Below are positions 24,510 through 32,537 of a stretch of 32,722 nucleotides of DNA, one piece after another. The notes under the pieces are model-generated. The model saw only the letters and a list, made by a program, of their open reading frames with translations, was not told the DNA's origin and ran no database searches. Every line of letters begins with the position of its first letter. The first letter of the stretch is position 1. Origin of the DNA: Prevotella sp. (lineage in GTDB: Bacteria; Bacteroidota; Bacteroidia; Bacteroidales; Bacteroidaceae); the NCBI GenBank assembly GCA_017455845.1, contig JAFSYY010000037.1, positions 1 through 32,722 of the forward strand, written 5' to 3'. The translations under genes were made by a program, and so were the position numbers.

Positions 24510-25510
24510 TGGGAAAGATTAACGCGATCATCACCGGCGTCGGAGGCTACGTGCCAGACTATGTCCTCACCAATGAGGAACTGTCGCGCATGGTCGACAC
24601 CAACGATGAATGGATAATGACGCGTGTCGGAATCAAGGAGCGCCGAATCCTCACAGAGGAGGGTCTCGGCACTTCCTATATGGCGCGAAAGGCCGCCAAG
24701 CAGTTGATCAAGAAAACGGGCGTTGACCCGGACACCATCGACGCGCTTTTCGTAGCAACTTCGACGGCCGACTACCATTATCCATCAACGGCAAGCATCG
24801 TTATTGGCAAACTGGGACTGAAAAACGCATTCGCATTCGACCTATGGGCTGCATGCTGCGGATTCCTCTATTGCCTGGACACGGCATCTGCGATGATTCA
24901 GAGCGGACGATACAAGAAAATCATCATCATCGGCGCAGACAAGATGTCGTCGGTTACCGACTACAAAGACCGGAACACATGCCCACTATTTGGCGACGGC
25001 GCTGCAGCAGTACTACTGGAGGCCACAGAAGAGCAGAACATCGGACTGATGGACTCGTATCTGCGCACCGACGGGCAGGGACTGCCTTTCCTCCACATGA
25101 AGGCTGGCGGCTCAGTGAGCCCGGCAAGCCATTTCACGGTGGACCACCGCATGCACTTCACCTATCAGGAGGGGAGAACGGTGTTCCGCTATGCCGTCAC
25201 CAACATGAGCGACGACTGCGCACTCATTGCCGAGCGCAACGGACTGAACAAGGAAAACATCAACTGGATTGTTCCCCATCAGGCCAACATGCGTATCATA
25301 GAGGCCGTGGCCAAGAGGCTGGAGGTGCCCATGGAGCAGGTGATGGTGAACATTGAGCACTTCGGAAACACCTCGGCCGCAACCATACCGCTCGCACTGT
25401 GGGAGTATGAACACAGGCTGAGGAAAGGCGACAACATCATCATGACCGCATTCGGAGCAGGCTTCGTACATGGAGCCAACTACATGCGATGGGCCTACGA
25501 CGGCCAATAA
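24509..25510 (+). CDS. fabH: 3-oxoacyl-[acyl-carrier-protein] synthase III
   Basis: FabH starts fatty acid synthesis by condensing acetyl-CoA with malonyl-ACP; branched primers are used in organisms with iso/anteiso lipids. The catalytic triad is visible: Cys116 in [10 protein letters not shown], His257 in [10 protein letters not shown], and Asn287 in [11 protein letters not shown]. The second cysteine, 117, sits where Ser or Ala is usual. The 333 residues match the family, as does the opening [18 protein letters not shown]. It overlaps rpmF by one base and ends before a long bidirectional terminator. Confidence 0.97.
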   Translation: MGKINAIITGVGGYVPDYVLTNEELSRMVDTNDEWIMTRVGIKERRILTEEGLGTSYMARKAAKQLIKKTGVDPDTIDALFVATSTADYHYPSTASIVIGKLGLKNAFAFDLWAACCGFLYCLDTASAMIQSGRYKKIIIIGADKMSSVTDYKDRNTCPLFGDGAAAVLLEATEEQNIGLMDSYLRTDGQGLPFLHMKAGGSVSPASHFTVDHRMHFTYQEGRTVFRYAVTNMSDDCALIAERNGLNKENINWIVPHQANMRIIEAVAKRLEVPMEQVMVNIEHFGNTSAATIPLALWEYEHRLRKGDNIIMTAFGAGFVHGANYMRWAYDGQ

Positions 25511-25520
25511 AAAAAAACAC

Positions 25521-25570
25521 TACCAACAAAAAAAGAGGGCGTTTTCTTACGCCCTCTTTTTTTGTTGGTA
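25521..25570. terminator. Bidirectional terminator between fabH and a convergent gene
   Basis: A perfect 21-bp stem (25521-25541 with 25550-25570) closes an 8-base loop. The stem holds GAGGGCG/CGCCCTC flanked by A7 and T7 runs, so it can terminate both fabH and the minus-strand gene ending at 25580. Confidence 0.92.
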
Positions 25571-25579
25571 ATAGGAGTG

Positions 25580-27811
25580 TTAGCGAACCACCTTCTTGCC
25601 ATTGATGATGTAAAGACCCTTCTGGGCGCTCATCACGCGCTGGCCGGCGAGGTTGTAGATCTCAGACTTCTTAGCAGACTCGGTAGCCACGCTCTGGATG
25701 CCCACAGTAGGATCATTCTTACCAAAATACTTGAGTTGGAAGTTGTCCCAGATAACCCACTGGGTCTTCGTGGAAGCAGTGATACCAACATACATCATGC
25801 CGTCGTCCTTAACCTCGAAGGTGATAGGATCGATGGTGTACAGGCCGTTGGTGAACGAAACAGAAGCATCGTTCATGCCACCCTCCTCACCTGTCTTTGC
25901 AGGAACGTCCTGGTTGACTTCGTTAGCGAAGAACATAGGAGCGGCAGGGGCCTCACCCTCGTATTCATCCTGGCGATAGAAGCCCTGTGCGGTCATCTGG
26001 TAGAAGCCGGCGGGAGCACCGCTGACGGTCTGCATAATGGTGAAGGTGGAGTGGAAACTCTCGGCGCAGTTGTTCACCTGGTTGCCACCATTCAGGTTGC
26101 TGTTCGTGCAGTCCTCGCTAACGGTCCATGCGCTGACGCGCTGGTCGTTGCGGTTGAAGTTCGGGTTCTGCAGCAGGAAGGTCGCATCTACCGGATTATC
26201 GGCTGTTGCATCTGCAAGTTCTCCTAAGCGCTCTTCCATCACGCCGTCCTTCGTCACGATGATGAACTCACGCGGCGTGTCGCTCAGCACGAGGTTGTTG
26301 TTGCTGTCGATGTTGATGTACTTTTCGCTGTTGGGGTCAAGGATATAGAAACCGAAGCCCTGGTACTCCAGTGCCCAGCCCCACTCGCTGCTGTCCATGT
26401 AGAGGTTGACGCCGAGGAAGTGACTGTCGCCACCATTGCTGACGCGGCTGTCGATGGAAACGGTGCGGCTCTCAGCATGCGGGGTGAGCATCAGGTCGAG
26501 ACCCATCTCGTTGACGATACCGCGTGTGCCGTAGTCGTGGCCGGCAGCCATCTTCAGATCGTCCTCAACGTCGATGATATAGTACTCGCCAGCGGGGAAG
26601 TCGATGTACCAGTTGGCCTTCTTGAAGTTGGCGATAGCGGCCTTCAGGCTCTTGAGAATATCTTCAACTTCCTCAATGGTGTAAAATTTGGTGTCAACGG
26701 CTGCATTTGCCATATCAATATAGTCTTTGAGCGCATCCTTTCCTTCAGTCTTGCTGTCATCATTATACAAAGCATTGGCCTCTTCTAACGCTGCCTTCAG
26801 ATCTTTCTGCAGTTCTGCAAACACCTCCTTGGCGGTAGCAAACCATGTGAGTTGATAAATCTGCATGGTATGCCAGTTGGTGCCGGCCTTCTCCTTGCCC
26901 AGACCCAACTTGATATTACCGTCGGTTACCTCTACGTCGAACTGAAGCAAACTATACTCAGTGAAAGAGACTCCAATGTGTGAGGTGATGAAAGTCTTCT
27001 CGTCGTTGGCAAACACGTAGGCCACATCCTCCGCACCTTCCGCCATAGAACTATCGAAGCCACGATCTGGGGTGAAGTAGGCCGTACCATAGAAACCAAC
27101 CTTGTACTTACCGTTGGTCAGGCCAGTGATGTCCTGATAGAGGATGGTGCCAGTGCGGTTTACGTCAGACTCATAGTGCTCGGCAGGCTGTGTGCTGCGT
27201 CCGTCATAGGTAGTGACAGCCGCTGCTGACCATGTTGGAGCAAGGTCGGCTTTATTGCCGTCGAACTTCTTCCAGCCGTCGGTGGCAACCTTGCCGGTCT
27301 GGTCGTTCTCCTGGTCGGCATTAGACTTTACGACGGCATCGATTTCTGCCTGCAGTTCTTCTGTACTAGCCTCGCCCTTGGCAGCAGAGTCGACAACCTC
27401 AATTAATTGATCAATGGCGATAGCATCCTTGTCACAATACAGGTCGTAAGGAACAGTATTGTATCCCGACCAGTCAGACATGACAAACAAGGTCTGGTCT
27501 GCAATGTTGGCCATGACGATGTCAGCAGTCTGGTTCCACTTATTGTCCCAGTTGTTCTCGGTTGTTTCGCCGTTAAGACGAACAAGAATCATGTTGCCCC
27601 ACTTATCGTCAATGCCGGCTTTGTAAAGATCACCAACTTTTTCGAAGGCGACCCATGCATTGTCTGTTTCGCTGTTAAACACATAGACAGCATAACGCTC
27701 GGTAGCATCATCAGCATCCCATACACCAGGATTCAGATAAACAACCTTACTTGCACTAGCACTCACGACGCAGAGCATCATAACGGCAATTAAAGATAAA
27801 ATCTTTTTCAT
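25580..27811 (-). CDS. Large secreted multidomain protein, carbohydrate-binding-like, function unknown
   Basis: A signal peptide (MKKILSLIAVMMLCVVSASA) is followed at about 22-120 by a beta-rich module (KVVYLNPGVWDADDATERYA to TLFVMSDWSGYNTVPYD) that resembles starch-binding or SusE-type modules. A second beta domain lies at about 195-330. A helical pair like FIVAR modules follows (residues about 335-400, AKEVFAELQKDLKAALEEA). A further lectin-like beta region runs on to about 690. The C-terminus (IYNLAGQRV then KGLYIINGKKVVR) is the tail widely found on secreted Bacteroidales proteins. No catalytic motif was recognised, so a sugar-binding or surface role is a guess. It lies 42 bases after the PIN toxin gene; no promoter was found in that gap. 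Confidence 0.8.
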   Translation of the reverse strand: MKKILSLIAVMMLCVVSASASKVVYLNPGVWDADDATERYAVYVFNSETDNAWVAFEKVGDLYKAGIDDKWGNMILVRLNGETTENNWDNKWNQTADIVMANIADQTLFVMSDWSGYNTVPYDLYCDKDAIAIDQLIEVVDSAAKGEASTEELQAEIDAVVKSNADQENDQTGKVATDGWKKFDGNKADLAPTWSAAAVTTYDGRSTQPAEHYESDVNRTGTILYQDITGLTNGKYKVGFYGTAYFTPDRGFDSSMAEGAEDVAYVFANDEKTFITSHIGVSFTEYSLLQFDVEVTDGNIKLGLGKEKAGTNWHTMQIYQLTWFATAKEVFAELQKDLKAALEEANALYNDDSKTEGKDALKDYIDMANAAVDTKFYTIEEVEDILKSLKAAIANFKKANWYIDFPAGEYYIIDVEDDLKMAAGHDYGTRGIVNEMGLDLMLTPHAESRTVSIDSRVSNGGDSHFLGVNLYMDSSEWGWALEYQGFGFYILDPNSEKYINIDSNNNLVLSDTPREFIIVTKDGVMEERLGELADATADNPVDATFLLQNPNFNRNDQRVSAWTVSEDCTNSNLNGGNQVNNCAESFHSTFTIMQTVSGAPAGFYQMTAQGFYRQDEYEGEAPAAPMFFANEVNQDVPAKTGEEGGMNDASVSFTNGLYTIDPITFEVKDDGMMYVGITASTKTQWVIWDNFQLKYFGKNDPTVGIQSVATESAKKSEIYNLAGQRVMSAQKGLYIINGKKVVR

Positions 27812-27853
27812 ACGCTTTAAGTTTTAGTTAATTTAAGGGTTAATAAAAAAAGT

Positions 27854-28276
27854 TTATTCGTCAGGGAAATACTTATTCAAGAAATCCCTTGGTTCGATAA
27901 TTTCAACTGAAGATGCAAAATAAAAGTCTTGTGTATTTCGTGTTACTATGCAGTCGGCTGCTGCCTGTTCTGCCGAGAAATATTGCAATGCGTCTTCAAA
28001 ATCCTGGGCTCTAAGAGTCAGTGAGTTGTCAACAGCAGTTTCTCCTACTGGAACAATAACAAATAGTTCTCGTATAGCATTTATTGTTTCATAAAAAACA
28101 TCCGTAGGTATTTCCTTTCTTGTGGAATACTTCGTGTTAGCAATAGACAAATCAGAAATCAGGAGTGTGATGGCATTTTCTGCAGACAATTTAAATATTG
28201 CCCTTGCCTCCTTGACTCCAATGGATCGCATTTGTATATAATCAAGGAAAATATTGGTATCAATGAATACTCTCAT
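27854..28276 (-). CDS. PIN-domain toxin (PIN_3 type)
   Basis: PIN toxins are metal-dependent ribonucleases held inactive by a partner. The 140-residue protein starts MRVFIDTNIFLDYI with Asp6 and ends with DFEDALQYFSAEQAAADCIV and TRNTQDF, the acidic and TRN blocks of the PIN fold. The second-strand block reads SDLSIANTKYSTRK, with Asn where VapC has Glu; PIN_3 proteins usually look like this. It begins 3 bases after the stop of a small gene that should encode the antitoxin. Base composition is visibly more AT-rich than the neighbouring housekeeping genes, which suggests transfer. Confidence 0.88.
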   Translation of the reverse strand: MRVFIDTNIFLDYIQMRSIGVKEARAIFKLSAENAITLLISDLSIANTKYSTRKEIPTDVFYETINAIRELFVIVPVGETAVDNSLTLRAQDFEDALQYFSAEQAAADCIVTRNTQDFYFASSVEIIEPRDFLNKYFPDE

Positions 28277-28279
28277 AGA

Positions 28280-28534
28280 CTACTGACCATATTTTTCCAG
28301 AAGGTACTCTTCTTTTTCCTTCTTCCAATCCTCAGTCTGGCAGGCAGAGAAGGCACCGCAATATTTATCTACCAATGCTACCCTACGTTGCTGCTCTGGA
28401 GTGAGTTCACGTTTCGGCTCCTGAGGTATGACATTAGTAAGAAAGAGAAATACCCTTTCCATAAGTGCCGTATCTCTAACGTCTATTTGGCTGACGAGCC
28501 TCATTGACATCTGTTTCATCTTCAGTGTAGTCAT
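28280..28534 (-). CDS. Probable antitoxin of the PIN toxin pair
   Basis: An 84-residue hydrophilic protein lies immediately upstream of the PIN gene. It opens with a short strand that could bind DNA as a ribbon (LKMKQMSMRLVSQI), continues with a helical middle, and ends with an acidic tail (CGAFSACQTEDWKKEKEEYL) of the kind that blocks PIN active sites. I recognise the tail pattern (DKYCGAF...W..EKEEYL) from Bacteroidetes PIN partners but cannot name the family with certainty. A full promoter precedes it at 28621-28652, so the pair has its own transcript. Confidence 0.78.
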   Translation of the reverse strand: MTTLKMKQMSMRLVSQIDVRDTALMERVFLFLTNVIPQEPKRELTPEQQRRVALVDKYCGAFSACQTEDWKKEKEEYLLEKYGQ

Positions 28535-28620
28535 ACAATAGTCATTCAGGCTGGCATCGACGGATTATTATCAAGCCCTTTGTTGTGATAGTTAATAATT
28601 AGAGTTAATCAAATACGCTG

Positions 28621-28652
28621 CAAATTTAGAAAAAATATCTTAACAATCCAAA
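28621..28652 (-). promoter_or_regulatory. Promoter of the toxin-antitoxin pair
   Basis: On the minus strand TTTG (28652-28649) precedes TAAATTTG (28628-28621) by 20 bases. The start codon is at 28534, leaving a leader of about 80 bases. Two ATTAACT words, 14 bases apart in that leader, could be operator half-sites, but the evidence is thin. Confidence 0.75.
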
Positions 28653-28670
28653 TATTTTCGAAAGTTTTTG

Positions 28671-28678
28671 TACCTTTG
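28671..28678 (+). promoter_or_regulatory. -7 box of tsaE
   Basis: TACCTTTG on the plus strand, 28 bases before the ATG at 28706. It sits back to back with the toxin-antitoxin promoter. Confidence 0.6.
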
Positions 28679-28705
28679 CCACGAAAAATAGAAACAGAAG
28701 ATAAT

Positions 28706-29149
28706 ATGGAAATAAAAATCAATGGTCTTGAAATGATTCGCGAGGCTGCCCGCGAGTTTATCAGCGAGATAGGCGACCACAAAGTGTTTGCATTCTATGG
28801 CAAGATGGGAGCAGGCAAGACAACCTTCATCAAGGCCGTCTGCGAGCAACTGGGCGTCAACGACGTCATCACCTCGCCCACCTTCGCCATCGTGAATGAA
28901 TATGAGGTAAGAGGGGCGGTAGCAAATTCTTCACTCTTCACACTTCACTCTTCACTTATTTATCACTTCGACTTCTACCGCATCAAACGCATAGAGGAGG
29001 TCTATGACATGGGCTATGAGGACTACTTCTACAGTGGCGCACTATGTTTCATAGAGTGGCCAGAACTCATTGAGAGCCTGCTGCCCGACGATGCCGTCAA
29101 GGTGAGCATCGAGGAAAACGAAGACGGCACACGAGTCGTGAGATACTGA
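28706..29149 (+). CDS. tsaE: tRNA threonylcarbamoyladenosine biosynthesis ATPase TsaE
   Basis: TsaE is the ATPase that works with TsaB and TsaD to make t6A37 in ANN-decoding tRNAs. The Walker A motif is GKMGAGKTT near residue 33; TSPTFAIVNEYE and YHFDFYRI are the next conserved blocks, and FIEWPELIESLLP the last. The start is set at 28706, because the longer frame from 28676 would begin inside the promoter. Between VNEYE and YHFDFYRI, where relatives have only a few residues, this protein has about 17 extra (VRGAVANSSLFTLHSSL), partly encoded by four heptamers. The final length of 147 is slightly above usual. Confidence 0.94.
   Translation: MEIKINGLEMIREAAREFISEIGDHKVFAFYGKMGAGKTTFIKAVCEQLGVNDVITSPTFAIVNEYEVRGAVANSSLFTLHSSLIYHFDFYRIKRIEEVYDMGYEDYFYSGALCFIEWPELIESLLPDDAVKVSIEENEDGTRVVRY
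28930..28957. repeat. Heptamer tandem repeat (TTCACTC)x4 inside tsaE
   Basis: Units TTCACTC, TTCACAC, TTCACTC and TTCACTT lie in the tsaE reading frame between two conserved blocks and encode part of SSLFTLHSSL. Confidence 0.9.
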
Positions 29150-29170
29150 ACAACAAAGCAGATACCCGTC

Positions 29171-31894
29171 ATGATGAAAAGACTACTTGCCACCATCATC
29201 GCCCTGCTTTCCGTTGTCTGTACGATGACGGCCAAGGAAGGTTCCGTCCCCGAAGAGGATGGCTCGCGACCCGAAGATAACGTATATGATGTTTTCGTCG
29301 CTGAAAAAGAGATGAAGGCCGACCTGCTACAGATGCTGGCCTACTTCGCCACCTATATAGAGAACGACTTCCAGGAGTGCGTGGCCACCAACAGCATAGG
29401 CGAGGCCTGCGGATGCTTCAAGGGCGAGAACACCATGGCCAACGACGAGAGAGGGGTGCGGCCAAATGCCGACTTGTCGATGGTCTGCGCATTCTTGGCA
29501 AAATACGGAAAAGGAAAGGTGACACTGTCAGAAGGCGTGACATGGGACAAGATAGAGGACATGGCCATGAAGAGCCTGGTCTTCGCATACTCTACACATA
29601 AGGCCAACAAACTGAAGGTATGCGCAGGAAACAACTACTGGGGCTCGACCTCCACAAGCGATGCCGTATGGGAGAGTTCACTATGGGCTATGTCGGTGGC
29701 TTACTCGGCATTCTTCCAATGGCACAAACTGAATGACGCACAAAAGAACTATATATACCAGTTGCTGAAGGCAGAATGTAACTACGAACTCTACCGCGAC
29801 ATTCCCACCGGCTTTGACGGCGACACGAAGGCCGAAGAGAACGGATGGGAGGCCGACGTGCTGGCTGCCACACTGGGACTTTTCCCCAACGACCCGCTGG
29901 CTCAGAAATGGTTCCAGCGGCTGCGCGAGTTTGCCATCAACAGTTATTCGCAGAAGGATGATGCGACAGATGACACCGTCATTGACCCGGACTATGACTC
30001 AACGACGGTGAGAGACCTGTATCGCGGGCAAAACCTCTATGATGACTACACGTTGCAGAACCATAATTATTTCCACACCTCGTACCAGAACGTGGTGATT
30101 CAGGAACTGGGAGAGGCTGCTCTGGCCCTGAAACTCTTCCAGAAGGAACTGCACGGCACGGAGCGCTGGAAAACAAACGCACTGATGCACAACAACGACA
30201 AGGTGATGCAGGAGGTGCTCTACTGGCTGGCACTCAGCGACGGAGAACTGGCCATGCCCAACGGCAACGACTGGAGCCTATTCCTCTACGACCAGATAAC
30301 CTCCTACTCTACCAACGCCTGCTTCCTCAGAGACCCGCACGCGCTGATGCTGGAAAACCTGGCATACCGGATGATCAAGGCTCGCCAGCAGACCACCACA
30401 GAGAGGCTAAAGGCCGACGGCGACACATCGAAGGCCGGCTCATGGCTGCTGCGGGCCGACGTAGGAGCCAGACGCATGGGGGTACAGGCCCACCGCGTGA
30501 TGATGACATGGCTCATGCATGAGGTACTCTCCACCGCCAGCCTCTCCCCCACCCGCTGGGATGACTTCAACCGCGAATACGGGCCTGCGAAGGTTTTCCC
30601 TTCGCAGAACATCGTCCGCGCCTCCACCCACGACCGATTCACCTGCTTCTCATGGAGCACGGGCCTAAACAGTTACACCGGCTATATCGCCCCCCACATT
30701 AATCCCATCGTTTCTCCGTCGGGCACAGCCACCACTCCCGCCGGTTTTCCGTCGGGCACAGCCACCACTCCCGACGCATCTCCGTCGGGCACAGCCACCA
30801 TTCCCGCCGCTTTTCCGTCGGGCACCAACCTCATCGTCCCCTTCCGGGCCCACAACACCGGAAACTTCCTGGGTTGGTACGAGGTGGAGGGAAGGAAGAC
30901 CAACGCAGTGCCCGTGGTCAGCGGCATCTACGACCTGCACGAAGACAGTTACATGATGAATGGCGAACTGAACACCAACGACGGAACGCTGAACAACCGC
31001 TTCGCCATCTACTCCACGCCCGGCAATGCCGTCATCTACCTGGACCATGTGCGTGCCAATGCCGATGTGACCATCAAGAAGGAGAAAGGCGGACTGATGG
31101 CCATCAGCATGGACGAAATGACCAAGACCGAGCGCACATTCTGCTACGAGGAAGGTGACAGCACAGGTACAACGCTGCTCGACGGCAGCACCTTCACACA
31201 GATGACCACCAACTGGATAAACGTCAGCAACAGCCTCAGCATCGTTTCTGTGAGCGACAAGCAAATGGCTTTCGGCGAAAAAGCCAACAACAACTCTGTC
31301 ATGACTGCCAAGTTATATGCCTCATATTCCGACAAGAGCCGCTCGGTGAAGGCTGGCGACGTGGTTGACCGGCGCAACGTCACATACTATACCAACAGCG
31401 ACAATGCACAGGCCAAGGCCATGGCAGACGGAGCAACACTTCTGACTACGCCAGAGGGGTGGAACGGCATCATCATGCCCGACAACAACGGCCACGGAGC
31501 CGGCGGTGCCGTCCACTATATGCTACTCTCCAACTTTGCCGGAAGCAACAAATGCACACTAAGAGACGTGACCGTAGAAGGACTGGGCTGCCCTGTGTTC
31601 AACGTTCCGACAACCATCACTGCTGACGGTGCCTCTGCCACCTACAACGTAGAAGAGAACCATTCGGCCGTTGCCGTCATCCGCTATTTCATCCAAGGTG
31701 AAGGGGTGGATGCCTTCCAGGATAAAGACGACGATGGGGTCATCTATGTTCGTAACACAAAGAAAGGACGGAACACCATCCGTGTGACATACAATGCCGG
31801 CAATCATAGCGACAGTAAAGAATACACTCTGAAGAGCAAGACCGTGAAAATCCGTCTGGACAACAACAAAAAAATGCTCTCACCTTTGCGGTGA
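29171..31894 (+). CDS. Large secreted protein of unknown function, alpha/alpha-toroid-like then beta-rich
   Basis: A signal peptide (MMKRLLATIIALLSVVCTMTA) begins a 907-residue protein. Residues of about 40-500 are mostly helical, with aromatic and His-rich blocks such as NLYDDYTLQNHNYFHTSYQN, and SSLWAMSVAYSAFFQW. The second part is beta-rich, with FRAHNTGNFLGWYEVEGR, NNRFAIYSTPGNAVIYLDH and a terminal Ig-like segment. This plan resembles polysaccharide lyases and related toroid enzymes, but no catalytic motif was recognised. Near the middle, 3.3 copies of an 11-residue repeat (PSGTATTPAGF-like) form a linker. It starts 21 bases after tsaE. Its stop codon lies inside the 3' arm of a terminator. 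Confidence 0.72.
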   Translation: MMKRLLATIIALLSVVCTMTAKEGSVPEEDGSRPEDNVYDVFVAEKEMKADLLQMLAYFATYIENDFQECVATNSIGEACGCFKGENTMANDERGVRPNADLSMVCAFLAKYGKGKVTLSEGVTWDKIEDMAMKSLVFAYSTHKANKLKVCAGNNYWGSTSTSDAVWESSLWAMSVAYSAFFQWHKLNDAQKNYIYQLLKAECNYELYRDIPTGFDGDTKAEENGWEADVLAATLGLFPNDPLAQKWFQRLREFAINSYSQKDDATDDTVIDPDYDSTTVRDLYRGQNLYDDYTLQNHNYFHTSYQNVVIQELGEAALALKLFQKELHGTERWKTNALMHNNDKVMQEVLYWLALSDGELAMPNGNDWSLFLYDQITSYSTNACFLRDPHALMLENLAYRMIKARQQTTTERLKADGDTSKAGSWLLRADVGARRMGVQAHRVMMTWLMHEVLSTASLSPTRWDDFNREYGPAKVFPSQNIVRASTHDRFTCFSWSTGLNSYTGYIAPHINPIVSPSGTATTPAGFPSGTATTPDASPSGTATIPAAFPSGTNLIVPFRAHNTGNFLGWYEVEGRKTNAVPVVSGIYDLHEDSYMMNGELNTNDGTLNNRFAIYSTPGNAVIYLDHVRANADVTIKKEKGGLMAISMDEMTKTERTFCYEEGDSTGTTLLDGSTFTQMTTNWINVSNSLSIVSVSDKQMAFGEKANNNSVMTAKLYASYSDKSRSVKAGDVVDRRNVTYYTNSDNAQAKAMADGATLLTTPEGWNGIIMPDNNGHGAGGAVHYMLLSNFAGSNKCTLRDVTVEGLGCPVFNVPTTITADGASATYNVEENHSAVAVIRYFIQGEGVDAFQDKDDDGVIYVRNTKKGRNTIRVTYNAGNHSDSKEYTLKSKTVKIRLDNNKKMLSPLR
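30716..30825. repeat. 33-bp in-frame tandem repeat, 3.3 copies
   Basis: Units start at 30716, 30749, 30782 and 30815 (CCGTCGGGCACAGCCACCA each time, last one partial). They encode PSGTATTPAGF, PSGTATTPDAS, PSGTATIPAAF and PSGT. The step of 33 preserves frame. Confidence 0.92.
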
Positions 31895-31906
31895 GAGCAT
31901 TTTTTT
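31868..31906. terminator. Bidirectional terminator overlapping the 3' end of the secreted-protein gene
   Basis: A 17-bp stem, A7 plus TGCTCTCACC (31868-31884) with GGTGAGAGCA plus T7 (31890-31906), closes a 5-base loop. The TGA stop of the upstream gene (31892-31894) is in the 3' arm. On the minus strand the same hairpin serves rplQ, which ends at 31937. Confidence 0.92.
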
Positions 31907-31936
31907 ATGCAATGATAAATATTTACTTGGAATAAC

Positions 31937-32446
31937 CTATTCAGCCTTTGCCTCCTCAGCAGGGGCCTCTTCGGTTGCAGGTGCCTCCTCAGCCTTGGGA
32001 GCCTCCTGAGCAGGAGCCTCAGCCTTGGGAGCAGACTTGCGCGAACGACGGGTAGCCTTCTTCTTCGTCTCGGTCTTTGCCATGTCGGGATCAAAGTCAA
32101 CGAGTTCGATGAAGCAAATCTGAGCAGCATCGCCCTGACGGGTACCCAGTTTGATGATACGGGTGTAGCCACCGGGACGGTCGCCAACCTTCTCACTCAC
32201 CGTGGAGAAGAGTTCCTTGATAGCCTCTTTGTTCTGCAGATAACTGAAAACCACACGGCGTGAATTGGTCGAGTCCTCCTTGGCCTTGGTAATCAGGGGC
32301 TCAACATACTTTTTAAGGGCCTTTGCCTTGGCCACGGTCGTAGTGATTCTTTTGTGCATGATCAGCGAAACGGCCATGTTGGCAAGCATGGAAGCGCGAT
32401 GCGATGCAGTACGACCCAGATGATTGAATTTCTTATTATGTCTCAT
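31937..32446 (-). CDS. rplQ: 50S ribosomal protein L17 with acidic Ala/Pro/Glu tail
   Basis: L17 sits near the peptide exit tunnel. The core of about 120 residues is standard: [59 protein letters not shown]. After a basic linker ([14 protein letters not shown]) a 35-residue tail built from Ala, Pro and Glu follows, ending [11 protein letters not shown]; such tails are frequent on Bacteroidetes L17. It lies directly downstream of rpoA, as usual. The hairpin at 31868-31906 ends the operon. Confidence 0.97.
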   Translation of the reverse strand: MRHNKKFNHLGRTASHRASMLANMAVSLIMHKRITTTVAKAKALKKYVEPLITKAKEDSTNSRRVVFSYLQNKEAIKELFSTVSEKVGDRPGGYTRIIKLGTRQGDAAQICFIELVDFDPDMAKTETKKKATRRSRKSAPKAEAPAQEAPKAEEAPATEEAPAEEAKAE

Positions 32447-32474
32447 TGTTCTTTTTACTTTTTATTGGGCAAAT

Positions 32475-32537
32475 TATAAATTATGCATTATGAATTATGC
32501 ATTATGAATTATGCATTATGCATTATAAATTATGCAT
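32475..32537. repeat. Heptamer tandem repeat (TATGMAT)x9 between rpoA and rplQ
   Basis: Nine exact 7-bp units alternate TATGCAT and TATGAAT, with TATAAAT twice. The array runs up to the first base of the rpoA stop codon and occupies two thirds of the 90-base gap to rplQ. Confidence 0.95.

Noticed and set aside
28676-28705. Upstream start for tsaE
   Set aside because: It would use TTG inside the -7 box; the ATG at 28706 fits the family start.
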